Shown in pieces: positions 34,088 to 42,320 of a stretch of DNA of 64,000 nucleotides. Under the pieces are notes generated by a model. The model did not search any database. It was not told where the DNA came from and worked only from the letters and a program-made list of their open reading frames with translations. The translations under genes and the position numbers were made by a program. This DNA is from Thermatribacter sp048814795 (GTDB lineage: Bacteria > Atribacterota > Atribacteria > Atribacterales > Thermatribacteraceae), in NCBI GenBank assembly GCA_048814795.1, contig CP184673.1, forward strand, positions 558,001 to 622,000, written 5' to 3'. Positions within the stretch are counted from its first letter, which is position 1, and each line of letters opens with the position of its first letter.

Positions 34088-35365
34088 GTGTTGGAAAAGT
34101 TAGCAATTTATGGGGGGAAGCCGGTTAATGAAAAAGTTTTTCCAAGTTGGCCTTCTTTTTCTGAAAAAACTAAGAAAGAGGCCTTAAAACCTTTGGAGAC
34201 AGGATTAGTTAATTACTGGACAGGTAGCAAGGGAGTGGAATTTGAGAAAAAGTGGGCCGAGTATTGTGGGTGTAAGTTTGGCATTTCTACAACAAATGGG
34301 ACATCGGCCTTGCATACCGCTTTGGCTGCTTGTGAAATTGGTCCGGGCGATGAGGTTATTGTTCCTTCCTATTCTTTTATAGCTTCAGCGTTTTGTGTCC
34401 TTCAAGCAGGTGCGATTCCAATTTTTGCTGATGTTCGCAGAGAAACTCACACCATAGATCCAGAAGATATAGAGCGAAAAATTACGTCAAGAACCAGGGC
34501 TATATTGCCGGTACATCTTTATGGTATTCCCTGTGATATGGAACCCATTATGGATATAGCAGAAAGATATAATCTTTTCGTTATAGAAGATTGTGCGCAG
34601 GCTCACGGAAGTGAATACCAAGGGAGAAAGGTAGGCAGTATAGGCCATTTAGGTGCTTTCAGTTTTTGTCAATCCAAGCATTTTACCACAGGAGGAGAAG
34701 GAGGCTGCGTAGTTACCAATGACGAAGAATTAGCTTGGCGTGCTCGTTCGTTTCGAGACCATGGTTATAATGTGCGGGAACGACTGCGCCTTTTAGAGCT
34801 TGAAAAGAAGCTTTTTTATATTCATGAGCGGGTCGGCTTTAATTATCGCATGACTGAGATCCAATCTGTTATAGGTCTTTGTGAGTTGGAAAGATTTGAT
34901 AGCTGGAATAAGCCTCGCAGAGTAAGTATTGGGGAAAAGTTTATGGAGTTTTTTGGAAATCACGAGGCCGTTATTTACGTGCCGCCACATCTAAAGGAGG
35001 GTAAATTTGTATCTTTCTGGCTGTTTCCCATAGTATTGGATATTCAAAGATTACGTTGTTCTATTAGGGAGTTCTGGCAGGCAATAGAAGCAGAAGGTGT
35101 GCCAGTTGTTCCAGTGCTCTGGCCTCAGATGTACCGGGAAAAAGCTTTTATCGAACACAATGGTTTTGGAAGAGTAAAGTTTCCTTTTAGATCCAGAGAG
35201 TATACAAATCCGGATAGTGTTGATTATGGAAAGGTAAACTGTGAAAATGCTGCTTGGCTTGAAGAAAGGACTTTTTGTTTTCCTTGCCACCCAGTTTATG
35301 AAGATGAACATGTCATGCTTATGATAGAAGCTTTTGAGAAGGTCTACAAGTATTTCAAGAAATGA
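34088..35365 (+). CDS. DegT/DnrJ/EryC1-family PLP aminotransferase (sugar aminotransferase)
   Basis: 425 residues, GTG start after AAGGAGGG. TTNGTSALHTALAA is the phosphate-binding turn; EDCAQAHGSEYQGRKVG holds the Asp and the region that contacts PLP; QSKHFTTGGEGG carries the Schiff-base Lys. NYRMTEIQSVIG is another family signature. These enzymes interconvert keto- and amino-sugars. The stop overlaps the reading frame of the next dehydrogenase gene by a few nt. With the paired Gfo/Idh/MocA enzyme this resembles NtdA-NtdC of kanosamine synthesis. Confidence 0.9.
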   Translation: MLEKLAIYGGKPVNEKVFPSWPSFSEKTKKEALKPLETGLVNYWTGSKGVEFEKKWAEYCGCKFGISTTNGTSALHTALAACEIGPGDEVIVPSYSFIASAFCVLQAGAIPIFADVRRETHTIDPEDIERKITSRTRAILPVHLYGIPCDMEPIMDIAERYNLFVIEDCAQAHGSEYQGRKVGSIGHLGAFSFCQSKHFTTGGEGGCVVTNDEELAWRARSFRDHGYNVRERLRLLELEKKLFYIHERVGFNYRMTEIQSVIGLCELERFDSWNKPRRVSIGEKFMEFFGNHEAVIYVPPHLKEGKFVSFWLFPIVLDIQRLRCSIREFWQAIEAEGVPVVPVLWPQMYREKAFIEHNGFGRVKFPFRSREYTNPDSVDYGKVNCENAAWLEERTFCFPCHPVYEDEHVMLMIEAFEKVYKYFKK

Positions 35366-35382
35366 TTCTGGAGGATGGTTTT

Positions 35383-36423
35383 ATGAAAATTAAGTGGGGC
35401 GTGATTGGAGCAGGAGGTATTGCTCGCAGGAGGACTATTCCAGAAGTTTTTGCTAATGGTAAAAATAGTGAAATTGTGGCTATCATGGATATTAACACTG
35501 AGGTTCTTCGTGAAATGCAGGAAGAGTTTGGTATTGTTAAGGTTTTTTCTAAGTTGGAAGATCTTCTTTTAGAAGAAGAAATAGAAGCAGTATATGTGGC
35601 TTCGCCAGTGCATCTCCACTATGAACATGTTTTAAGTGCTTTGCAAAGTGGAAAACACGTTCTTTGTGAGAAGCCATTGGCTCGTACCCTGAAAGAAGCC
35701 GAAGAACTTGCTGCGGTTGCAGAGAAAAAGGGCTTGAAATTTGGCGTGGCTTTTATGATGCGTTACAACGTTTATCACAGAAAGATAAAAGAGTGGTTGA
35801 ACAATGGGATGTTGGGACAGATAGTGGCTTGCAGGGCTCAACTTACTTGCTGGTATCCGCCCATTGCAGGTGCCTGGAGGCAAGAGTTGCAGAAGAGCGG
35901 AGGAGGAGCTCTTCTGGATATGGGTTGCCACTGTATTGATTTACTCGAGTGGTTGGTTGGGACAATTAAAGAGGTTTCTGGTTTTGTGGATACTATTACT
36001 CACAATTATGAAGTGGAAGATGTTAGTTCGGTTCTTTTAAAATTTGAGAATGGAGCCCAGGGTTTTGTAGATAACTATTTCAATGTCCCTGACCAGGCAA
36101 GTCACAACCTGCTCGAGATATATGGTACAAAGGGTGCCGTTATTACCCGTCGCAGTATTGGTCAAGATCCGGGTGGAGACCTTGAGTATTGCTTTGAAAC
36201 AACAGAAAAGCTTTACAATGCAAAACAAGTTAGAAATGAGGAGGGGTGGCAAAAGCTTTCTTTGGAAGAGCAACCGCTTTACGCGCAGGAAGTTGACGAC
36301 TTTAGCCGCTGGTTAATTGAAGGAGGTTCTTTCCCATTAAGTTATGAAGTTGGCTTGAGGAATATGAGGGTTGTGGAAGCCATATATCAGTCTTGTTTAG
36401 AAAAAAGAGTTGTACGGGTATAA
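35383..36423 (+). CDS. Gfo/Idh/MocA-family sugar dehydrogenase
   Basis: 346 residues from ATG 35383 (GGAGG upstream). Rossmann KWGVIGAGGIARRRTIPEV; CEKPLART with catalytic Lys; GGGALLDMGCHCIDLLEWLVG with Asp/His of the active site. Its coupling to the DegT aminotransferase suggests a shared pathway: oxidation of a hydroxyl, then exchange with an amino group, or the reverse during catabolism. Confidence 0.9.
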   Translation: MKIKWGVIGAGGIARRRTIPEVFANGKNSEIVAIMDINTEVLREMQEEFGIVKVFSKLEDLLLEEEIEAVYVASPVHLHYEHVLSALQSGKHVLCEKPLARTLKEAEELAAVAEKKGLKFGVAFMMRYNVYHRKIKEWLNNGMLGQIVACRAQLTCWYPPIAGAWRQELQKSGGGALLDMGCHCIDLLEWLVGTIKEVSGFVDTITHNYEVEDVSSVLLKFENGAQGFVDNYFNVPDQASHNLLEIYGTKGAVITRRSIGQDPGGDLEYCFETTEKLYNAKQVRNEEGWQKLSLEEQPLYAQEVDDFSRWLIEGGSFPLSYEVGLRNMRVVEAIYQSCLEKRVVRV

Positions 36424-36598
36424 GTTCACTGATCCTTGAAGGGGACTATAAAAGAGTGCGCAAGGACTGGTCAGAAGATAAACGCAGATGTCACTCTGGT
36501 TGAGAAAGAAGAGCTTTTGGCATTAGAGCTTTTTCGAGCTAAACTTGTAAGTGAACTTTTTGTTGGATTAATTTTTGCTTTTGGGAGGGTGTGAAAAG
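36424..36598 (+). other. Short gap with a possible coding remnant
   Basis: The frame from about 36446 reads KECARTGQKINADVTLVEKEELLALELFRAKL without a usable start, in outline a piece of a lost gene end; no family recognised. The 9-bp sequence AAGTTCACT (36422-36430) and its complement AGTGAACTT (36550-36558) bracket it. Confidence 0.25.
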
Positions 36599-37459
36599 GT
36601 GCAGAAAGAAGACTTTACTTTTTACAACCTTTTAACTGAGGAGTACAGCAAGAACATTGACCTTTTCTTTCCTGGGTGGTGCGAAGGAAAAGAAAGAGTG
36701 GTTGTTTTTGCTCCTCACGATGATGATGCCATTCTTGGGCCGGGGTATCTCCTGCAGGCGGTTCAGCTTTTTGGAGGAGAAGTGCACGTGGTGATTTTCT
36801 GTAATGGTTCTGGAGGTTACAGTGTAATTGAACATAAGAATTTGATTACTGCTTTGAGATTTAGAGAAACTGTCAGAGCATATCGCAAGTTAGGCATACC
36901 TGAGATGCATATTCACCGTTTAGATTATGAAGATTACAGTGTATGGCCTTTTATCGGCTGGCATCTTCCTGGAAAGGAAGAAGGTACCCTTAGAAAGGTC
37001 TTGCCTCTTCTGCGCCGAATAGGAGCGACTCGCTTGCTTTTGCCCAATGGTTATAGGGAGCATCTGGATCATACAGCCACTTTCTTGGTAGGAGCTTTTG
37101 ACGGACCACAGGTTGGGGATCCGGTAATGGCCGATTGGGGTGAAGCTCGCCCTATTTCTACTTTTTTGCAGTATGCAGTGTGGAGTGATTTTTCTCCGGA
37201 AGAGGCCTTTTTGCAGGGTAGAAGTCCTGATATTCGTGCTAATCTGGCTATTAAGGCTCCTTATGAAGCAGAGGAAAAAGTTCGCGATGCCATGCGGGAA
37301 TACGAAAGTCAGGCCCAGATAGTTTCAGGTCTTCTGGAGGCTCGGGAAGAGAGAAAAGTGAACGAAAAAGAAGTAATAGAGGTTTATCTGCGCTTTAATC
37401 CTCGCCCTAAGTGTGATTATCGAAAATACGTGAATTACCTTATCTCTATGAATAAATGA
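36599..37459 (+). CDS. PIG-L (LmbE)-family N-acetylsugar deacetylase
   Basis: 286 residues from GTG 36599 (GGGAGG upstream). FAPHDDDAILGPG is the zinc motif (AHPDDE-type: His-x-Asp-Asp). VVIFCNGSGG, RFRETVRAYRKLG and NGYREHLDHTATF (third zinc His) follow. The family removes acetyl groups from N-acetylglucosamine-type substrates. It lies between two Gfo/Idh/MocA dehydrogenases, which supports an N-acetylamino sugar as the operon's substrate. Confidence 0.87.
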   Translation: MQKEDFTFYNLLTEEYSKNIDLFFPGWCEGKERVVVFAPHDDDAILGPGYLLQAVQLFGGEVHVVIFCNGSGGYSVIEHKNLITALRFRETVRAYRKLGIPEMHIHRLDYEDYSVWPFIGWHLPGKEEGTLRKVLPLLRRIGATRLLLPNGYREHLDHTATFLVGAFDGPQVGDPVMADWGEARPISTFLQYAVWSDFSPEEAFLQGRSPDIRANLAIKAPYEAEEKVRDAMREYESQAQIVSGLLEAREERKVNEKEVIEVYLRFNPRPKCDYRKYVNYLISMNK

Positions 37460-37469
37460 GGTGGTAAAC

Positions 37470-38483
37470 GTGAAGAAAATAGCTTTACTGGGTTCTGGTT
37501 TCATAGCTTCGGTGCATATGGAAGCCTGGAAGAGCATAGAAGGGGCAGAAGTAGTCGCTTTCTTTGAGGTTAACCCCGCCAAAGCTTCTGAATTTCAGAA
37601 GAAATACTCTTTGCCCCATTATGGATCGTTACGAGAACTTTTTGATAATCAAGAGGTAGACGCGGTAGACATTTGTCTTCCCACTTTTTTGCATCGTGAA
37701 TATACTGAAATGGCAGCTCTGGAAAAGAAACACGTTTTTTGTGAGAAGCCCATTGCTCTTACCCTTGAAGATGCTCAGGCTATGCAAAGGGTTTGCAAGG
37801 ACCAGGGTGTATTTTTAATGGTCGGTCATGTATTGCGCTTTTGGGGAGAATACGTTGAAGCGAAAAAACTCATCTCTCAAGGAGCAGTGGGTAAACCTCT
37901 TCTTATAAATGCTTTTCGACTTTCAGTAACTCCCTCCTGGTCGGTAAGCGGTTGGATTTTAGATCCTCGCTTGAGTGGAGGCGCAGCTCTGGATCTCCAT
38001 ATCCACGATCTTGATTTTGTGAACTGGCTGGCAGGCAATCCCCGGGAAGTTTTTGCAAGAGGTGTTTTTCGGGAGGATTCTCTTGACCATGTGATTACTA
38101 CTGTTAAGTACGAGAATGAGATAGTGGCCTCTGTAGAGGGTGGCTGGATGATGCAGGGAGATTTTCCCTTTACCTGTGGGTTTCGAGTTCTGGGTAGTGA
38201 GGGGGTTCTGGAATGGATTTTCAGAGCTGGGGTGAACATTGAAGAACGTGCTCAAAATAGCCCTCTTTTTCTGTATCGCCGTGGTAAGCAGCGAGAATCC
38301 ATTGAGGTAGCAGCGGAAGATCCCTATCGAAAGGAATTAGCTTATTTTTTAGAGTGTCTCGAAAAGGGTACACCCCCGGAATTAGGCACTCCGGAACAAG
38401 CTATTGAAGCTCTTTGCCTGGCTCTTGCTTCCAAGACCTCGGTTGCTAAGGGTGAACAGGTCTTGTTGGAGGGAAGCTGTTAA
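37470..38483 (+). CDS. Gfo/Idh/MocA-family sugar dehydrogenase
   Basis: 337 residues from GTG 37470; an in-frame GTG at 37461 lies inside the ribosome site. Rossmann KKIALLGSGFIASVHMEAW; FCEKPIALT with catalytic Lys; GGAALDLHIHDLDFVNWLAG with the Asp/His pair. The second such enzyme in the operon. Stops 4 nt before the regulator gene at 38488, whose frame runs on from within this gene. Confidence 0.9.
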   Translation: MKKIALLGSGFIASVHMEAWKSIEGAEVVAFFEVNPAKASEFQKKYSLPHYGSLRELFDNQEVDAVDICLPTFLHREYTEMAALEKKHVFCEKPIALTLEDAQAMQRVCKDQGVFLMVGHVLRFWGEYVEAKKLISQGAVGKPLLINAFRLSVTPSWSVSGWILDPRLSGGAALDLHIHDLDFVNWLAGNPREVFARGVFREDSLDHVITTVKYENEIVASVEGGWMMQGDFPFTCGFRVLGSEGVLEWIFRAGVNIEERAQNSPLFLYRRGKQRESIEVAAEDPYRKELAYFLECLEKGTPPELGTPEQAIEALCLALASKTSVAKGEQVLLEGSC

Positions 38484-38487
38484 CCCG

Positions 38488-39819
38488 GTGAGCTTGCGCA
38501 AGGTTTTGATTGTCAGTGAAGATCCTCTTTTGCAGGGAAAGATAGCAGATATTTTGAGGGACGAAGGCTACTATGTGGTGGTGGTGCGCGACCGAAACCT
38601 GGCTTTGAATTGCTTAGAGCGAGAAGAAATAAACATCATACTTGCTGAAGAAGAAATTCTTGCCAAGGAGGGCTTTCAGTTTTTGCGTTCTGTGCGAGAG
38701 CGCTTTAGTGAAGTGGTAGTGCTTGCCGTGGGAAGTAGCGATAGCTCCTTTTACGTAAGGAGTCTCCTTAACAAAGGGATTTACGACTATCTTTCCCGGC
38801 CGCTTACCCCTCTGCGCCTTCTTTCCACTATAAAACGGGCTGAAGAACATCTTAACCTGCTCGCCGAAAACAAGGACCTTAAAAAAAGGATAGGTACCCG
38901 TTTTTCTTTTGCTGGAATCACCGGTGTTTCAGAGAAGATGCAACGCATTTTCGATCTGGTGCTTCAGGTGGCCCAGGTGCGGAGGCCGGTTTTGATTTTT
39001 GGAGAGCAGGGAACGGGCAAGGAACTGGTAGCCAGGGCTATCCATCAGTACTCCTTTCCAGAAGGGCGTCCCTTTTTCAAAATCTTGTGTCCTGGTTTAA
39101 CCTCTGGGTTTTTGAAAAGGGGTGAGTGGTTAAAGAGGGAAGAAACTTCTAAGAAAACACCCGATGAGTTTCAGGGGACTCTCTTTTTTGAAGATGTGCA
39201 CCTTTTGCCTTTTCCCGTCCAGGCTGAAGTAGTGGATTTTCTGGAAGAGTACCGTTTTGGGGGTGGCTCAAAAGATTTTCGGATAATTGCTTCTTCGGAA
39301 AGTCCCCTTGACGAAAAAGTGACTACAGGTCATTTTCGCAGCGATCTTTACTACTTTTTGAGCGCGGTGACAATAGAGATTCCTCCCTTGAGAGAGCGCA
39401 AAGAAGATATTCCCTTTTTGATAGAGCGTTTTTTGCGGGAAATTGCTCAGGAAACCGGCAAAGAAGTCATCTCTATCGACAAAGAGGCTTTACAGGTACT
39501 CATGGAATATGATTGGCCGGGCAATGTCATTGAGCTTCGCAACGTTCTTGAAGGAATGGTCATACTTTCTCAAAACCAGATTTTAACAGCAAAAGATGTT
39601 CCAGCTCAAATTCGCAAGGGTGCGAACTTTGGGAAAATAGTACCTGTACGGGTGGGCATGACTTTGGAAGAAGCTGAGAAAATACTTATATTAGAAACTT
39701 TACGAGCCAACCGTTTCAACAAAAGCAAAACCGCCCAGATGCTGGGTATAGGGTTACGGACTCTTTACCGAAAAATTGAACAGTATGATCTTTCGGTAAA
39801 CGGATTTTCCAGAAAGTAA
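38488..39819 (+). CDS. Receiver-AAA+-Fis regulator of NtrC type lacking phospho-acceptor and GAFTGA loop
   Basis: 443 residues from GTG 38488. Receiver-like domain 1-120: the position of NtrC Asp54 is Glu (ILAEEE), the switch Lys104 is Arg (YLSRPL), and the acidic pocket is SED. AAA+ domain about 140-375: Walker A GEQGTGKE; Walker B is FFED instead of LFLDE; the stretch that should hold GAFTGA (about 205-228) has no such sequence. Arg fingers RSDLYYFL and PPLRERKEDIPFL are kept. Fis-type HTH at 410-438. It probably regulates without phosphorylation and without sigma54. Directly upstream of groES and three phased palindromes. Confidence 0.85.
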   Translation: MSLRKVLIVSEDPLLQGKIADILRDEGYYVVVVRDRNLALNCLEREEINIILAEEEILAKEGFQFLRSVRERFSEVVVLAVGSSDSSFYVRSLLNKGIYDYLSRPLTPLRLLSTIKRAEEHLNLLAENKDLKKRIGTRFSFAGITGVSEKMQRIFDLVLQVAQVRRPVLIFGEQGTGKELVARAIHQYSFPEGRPFFKILCPGLTSGFLKRGEWLKREETSKKTPDEFQGTLFFEDVHLLPFPVQAEVVDFLEEYRFGGGSKDFRIIASSESPLDEKVTTGHFRSDLYYFLSAVTIEIPPLRERKEDIPFLIERFLREIAQETGKEVISIDKEALQVLMEYDWPGNVIELRNVLEGMVILSQNQILTAKDVPAQIRKGANFGKIVPVRVGMTLEEAEKILILETLRANRFNKSKTAQMLGIGLRTLYRKIEQYDLSVNGFSRK

Positions 39820-39822
39820 TTG

Positions 39823-39835
39823 TGTCAATTTGACA
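39823..39835 (+). promoter_or_regulatory. Phased palindrome 1 (TGTCA-ATT-TGACA)
   Basis: Perfect 5-bp half-sites. First of three 13-bp palindromes starting at 39823, 39854 and 39885, exactly 31 bp apart (three helical turns), upstream of groES. Begins 3 nt after the regulator's stop codon. Confidence 0.7.
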
Positions 39836-39853
39836 AGATATGTAAACCTCTTT

Positions 39854-39866
39854 TGTCATTTTGGCA
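39854..39866 (+). promoter_or_regulatory. Phased palindrome 2 (TGTCA-TTT-TGGCA)
   Basis: Second copy; one mismatch in the right half-site. Preceded by CTCTTT, closely matching the flank of copy 3 (consensus CYYCTTTTGTCATTWTGGCA). Confidence 0.7.
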
Positions 39867-39884
39867 AACACAGTCAGCCCCTTT

Positions 39885-39897
39885 TGTCATTATGGCA
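39885..39897 (+). promoter_or_regulatory. Phased palindrome 3 (TGTCA-TTA-TGGCA)
   Basis: Third copy, centred about 74 bp upstream of the predicted groES transcription start; copies 2 and 1 are centred at about -105 and -136. Confidence 0.7.
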
Positions 39898-39929
39898 TAA
39901 TTTTGACTTTGATTGATTTTGTTTTTCTC

Positions 39930-39958
39930 TTGCAAAAATTGACCTTCCGGATTAGAAT
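39930..39958 (+). promoter_or_regulatory. Sigma70-type promoter for groES-groEL
   Basis: -35 TTGCAA (39930-39935), 17-bp spacer, -10 TAGAAT (39953-39958). Start near 39965, giving a leader of about 37 nt. No CIRCE inverted repeat (TTAGCACTC-N9-GAGTGCTAA) is present between it and groES. Confidence 0.6.
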
Positions 39959-40001
39959 AATGAGCGGTCTTGAAAAAAATCAGGAAAGGGGTGACACCAA
40001 A

Positions 40002-40292
40002 GTGAAGATTAAACCACTGGGAGATCGAGTTCTGGTAAAACGTATGGAGGAAGAAGAAGTGCGCAAAGGTGGTATCATAATTCCGGATACCGCCAAGGAA
40101 AAACCTCAACAGGGAACAGTGGTGGCTGTAGGTACTGGCAAGGTTGACGAAAATGGAAATCGCAAACCCCTGGAAGTGAAAGAAGGGGACAGAGTGCTTT
40201 TTGGCAAGTATGCCGGCACTGAAGTAAAGCTTGATGAAGAAGAATATCTCATCATGCGCGAAGATGATATACTGGGCATCATTGAAGAATAA
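40002..40292 (+). CDS. groES: Co-chaperonin GroES
   Basis: 96 residues from GTG 40002; earlier in-frame codons lie in the promoter region. KIKPLGDRVLVKRME start, KGGIIIPDTAKEKPQ (mobile loop region), and a C-terminal EYLIMREDDILGIIEE are the hallmarks of the 10-kDa chaperonin. It caps the GroEL ring. groEL follows after 30 nt. Confidence 0.97.
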   Translation: MKIKPLGDRVLVKRMEEEEVRKGGIIIPDTAKEKPQQGTVVAVGTGKVDENGNRKPLEVKEGDRVLFGKYAGTEVKLDEEEYLIMREDDILGIIEE

Positions 40293-40322
40293 CCGATAAA
40301 GGAGAAAGGAGGTCAGCGGATA

Positions 40323-41936
40323 ATGGCCAAACAGATACTTTTTGAGGAAGAAGCACGTCAGGCTATATTAAGGGGCGTTAAAACCCTGGCTGATGCCGTC
40401 AAAGTTACTCTGGGCCCTAAAGGGAGAAACGTAGTTATTGAAAAAAAATTTGGTTCGCCAACCATCACCAAGGACGGAGTTACCGTTGCCAAGGAAGTAG
40501 AGCTGGCTGATCCCAATGAAAATGTAGGTGCCCAGCTGGTTAAAGAGGTTGCTTCTAAAACCAGCGATGTTGCTGGTGATGGTACCACTACTGCTACTGT
40601 TTTAGCCGAAAGCATTTACAGAGAGGGTCTGCGCAATGTTGCTGCAGGTTCTAACCCCATGCTCCTCAAACGTGGAATCGACAAAGCAGTGGAGGCAGTA
40701 GTTGAAGAGCTCAAGAAGATGAGCAAGGAAGTAAGCGACCGTAAAGAGATTGCTCAGGTTGCATCCATTGCTGCTAACAACGACGAATCCATTGGAAGCA
40801 TTATTGCTGATGCTATGGAGAAAGTAGGAAAAGACGGAGTAATTACCGTTGAAGAGGCCAAAGGATTGGAGACCACCCTGGAAGTTGTGGAAGGTTTACA
40901 GTTTGATCGGGGATACCTCTCTCCTTACTTCATTACCGATCCAGAAAGAATGGAAGCGGTTTTGGAAAACCCGCTAATTCTTATTTACGAAAAGAAGATC
41001 TCGGCAGTTAAGGACTTATTGCCCTTGCTTGAAAAGGTGGTACAGCTGGGTAGACCGCTTTTGATCATAGCCGAGGATGTGGAAGGTGAAGCTCTGGCCA
41101 CTCTGGTTGTAAACAAGCTCAAAGGCGTTTTGAACTGCGCTGCAGTGAAAGCTCCTGGTTTCGGAGACCGCAGGAAAGCAATGCTTGAAGATATTGCCAT
41201 CGTGACTGGTGGTCGCTTCATTTCCGAAGATCTGGGCATCAAGCTGGAGAACGTTACTGTGCAGGATCTGGGGCAGGCTCGTAAGGTAGTTATCGATAAA
41301 GAGAACACCACTATTGTTGAGGGTGCGGGCAAGAAAGAAGATATAGTAGCCAGAATGAACCAGATCAAGCGCCAGATTGAAGAAACCACTTCTGACTACG
41401 ACCGCGAAAAACTGCAGGAAAGACTGGCCAAAATCGCTGGTGGTGTGGCAGTTATTCGTGTGGGTGCAGCTACCGAAGCTGAGATGAAAGAAAAGAAAGC
41501 CCGAGTTGAGGATGCGCTCCATGCAACTCGTGCAGCAGTTGAGGAAGGCATTGTGCCTGGAGGTGGCGTAGCGCTCATCCGTGCAGCCAAGGCTATTGAT
41601 GAGCTGCAGCTGGAAGGCGATGAAAAGATCGGAGCCGCAATTGTCAAGAAAGCTCTGGATGAACCTGCCAAAATGATTGCTGAAAACGCCGGAGAAGAGG
41701 GTTCAGTGATCGTTGAACGCATCAAGTCCTTTGACAATCCCAATATGGGTTACAACGCTCTTACTGGAGAGTTTGTGGACATGATCGAAGCAGGAATTAT
41801 CGATCCTACCAAAGTAACCAGGACTGCACTTCAGAATGCAGCAAGTGTAGCTTCAGTGATGCTCACTACTGAGTCGATAGTAACTGAGATACCAGAAAAA
41901 GAAAAACAGCAGACACCACCAATGCCTGAGTATTGA
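40323..41936 (+). CDS. groEL: Chaperonin GroEL
   Basis: 537 residues, full length. MAKQILFEEEARQAILRGV start, LGPKGRNVVIEK and GDGTTTATVLA (ATP site, catalytic Asp), and PGGGVALIRA near the C-terminal equatorial domain. The C terminus ends in a proline-rich PPMPEY instead of the usual Gly-Gly-Met repeat tail. Forms the 14-mer folding chamber with GroES. Followed by an intrinsic terminator at 41960-42005. Confidence 0.98.
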   Translation: MAKQILFEEEARQAILRGVKTLADAVKVTLGPKGRNVVIEKKFGSPTITKDGVTVAKEVELADPNENVGAQLVKEVASKTSDVAGDGTTTATVLAESIYREGLRNVAAGSNPMLLKRGIDKAVEAVVEELKKMSKEVSDRKEIAQVASIAANNDESIGSIIADAMEKVGKDGVITVEEAKGLETTLEVVEGLQFDRGYLSPYFITDPERMEAVLENPLILIYEKKISAVKDLLPLLEKVVQLGRPLLIIAEDVEGEALATLVVNKLKGVLNCAAVKAPGFGDRRKAMLEDIAIVTGGRFISEDLGIKLENVTVQDLGQARKVVIDKENTTIVEGAGKKEDIVARMNQIKRQIEETTSDYDREKLQERLAKIAGGVAVIRVGAATEAEMKEKKARVEDALHATRAAVEEGIVPGGGVALIRAAKAIDELQLEGDEKIGAAIVKKALDEPAKMIAENAGEEGSVIVERIKSFDNPNMGYNALTGEFVDMIEAGIIDPTKVTRTALQNAASVASVMLTTESIVTEIPEKEKQQTPPMPEY

Positions 41937-41959
41937 TGAGGTATAATATGTAGAGGGAG

Positions 41960-42005
41960 AAGCCCGGTAGGGGGATGTTCTCCTTTGCCGGGCTTTTGAT
42001 TTTTG
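41960..42005 (+). terminator. Intrinsic terminator after groEL
   Basis: AAGCCCGG (41960-41967) and CCGGGCTT (41988-41995) with an inner GGGGGA/TCTCC pairing, followed by TTGATTTTT. It ends just before the ribosome site of the next gene. Confidence 0.8.
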
Positions 42006-42017
42006 GAGGTGTTAGTC

Positions 42018-42311
42018 ATGCCAATTTATGAATATCAGTGTATAGATTGTGGGAAGACCTTTGAGGAGTTCCAGTCTTTTAGTGATAGCCCTGTTCAGGA
42101 GTGCCCTTTTTGCAAAGGCAAAGTGAAGCGTCTGATCAGTAAGAGCGTGGGCTTCGTCTTTAAGGGTAGTGGCTTTTATTGCACTGATTACCGCTCTTCG
42201 AAGAGTGGTTCTGAATCAAGCAGCAGTTCTTGCAGTTCCTGCACCTCCAGTAGCTGTACTACTTGCGGTAGTAGCAGTTCTTCTTCTGACGCCGGCGATA
42301 GTAAATCTTAG
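42018..42311 (+). CDS. FmdB-family zinc-ribbon protein
   Basis: 97 residues from ATG 42018. MPIYEYQCIDCGKTFEEFQSF then CPFCKGKVKRLISKSVGFVFKGSGFY is the FmdB regulatory-protein pattern with a CxxC-CxxC zinc ribbon. The C terminus is a run of Ser and Cys with CSSCTSSSCTTCG, common in this family. Role unknown; possibly nucleic-acid or metal binding. Confidence 0.88.
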   Translation: MPIYEYQCIDCGKTFEEFQSFSDSPVQECPFCKGKVKRLISKSVGFVFKGSGFYCTDYRSSKSGSESSSSSCSSCTSSSCTTCGSSSSSSDAGDSKS

Positions 42312-42320
42312 GGAATTCTT

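Noticed and set aside
39823..39897. CRISPR-like array
   Set aside because: Only three 13-bp palindromic units at 31-bp spacing next to a promoter, without true spacers or cas genes.
39885..39910. Possible sigma54 promoter (TGGCATAATTTTGAC) upstream of groES
   Set aside because: The -12 element lacks GC at the right spacing, and the nearby regulator has no GAFTGA loop. A sigma70-type promoter downstream fits better.
39960..40002. CIRCE element before groES
   Set aside because: No TTAGCACTC/GAGTGCTAA inverted repeat could be found.
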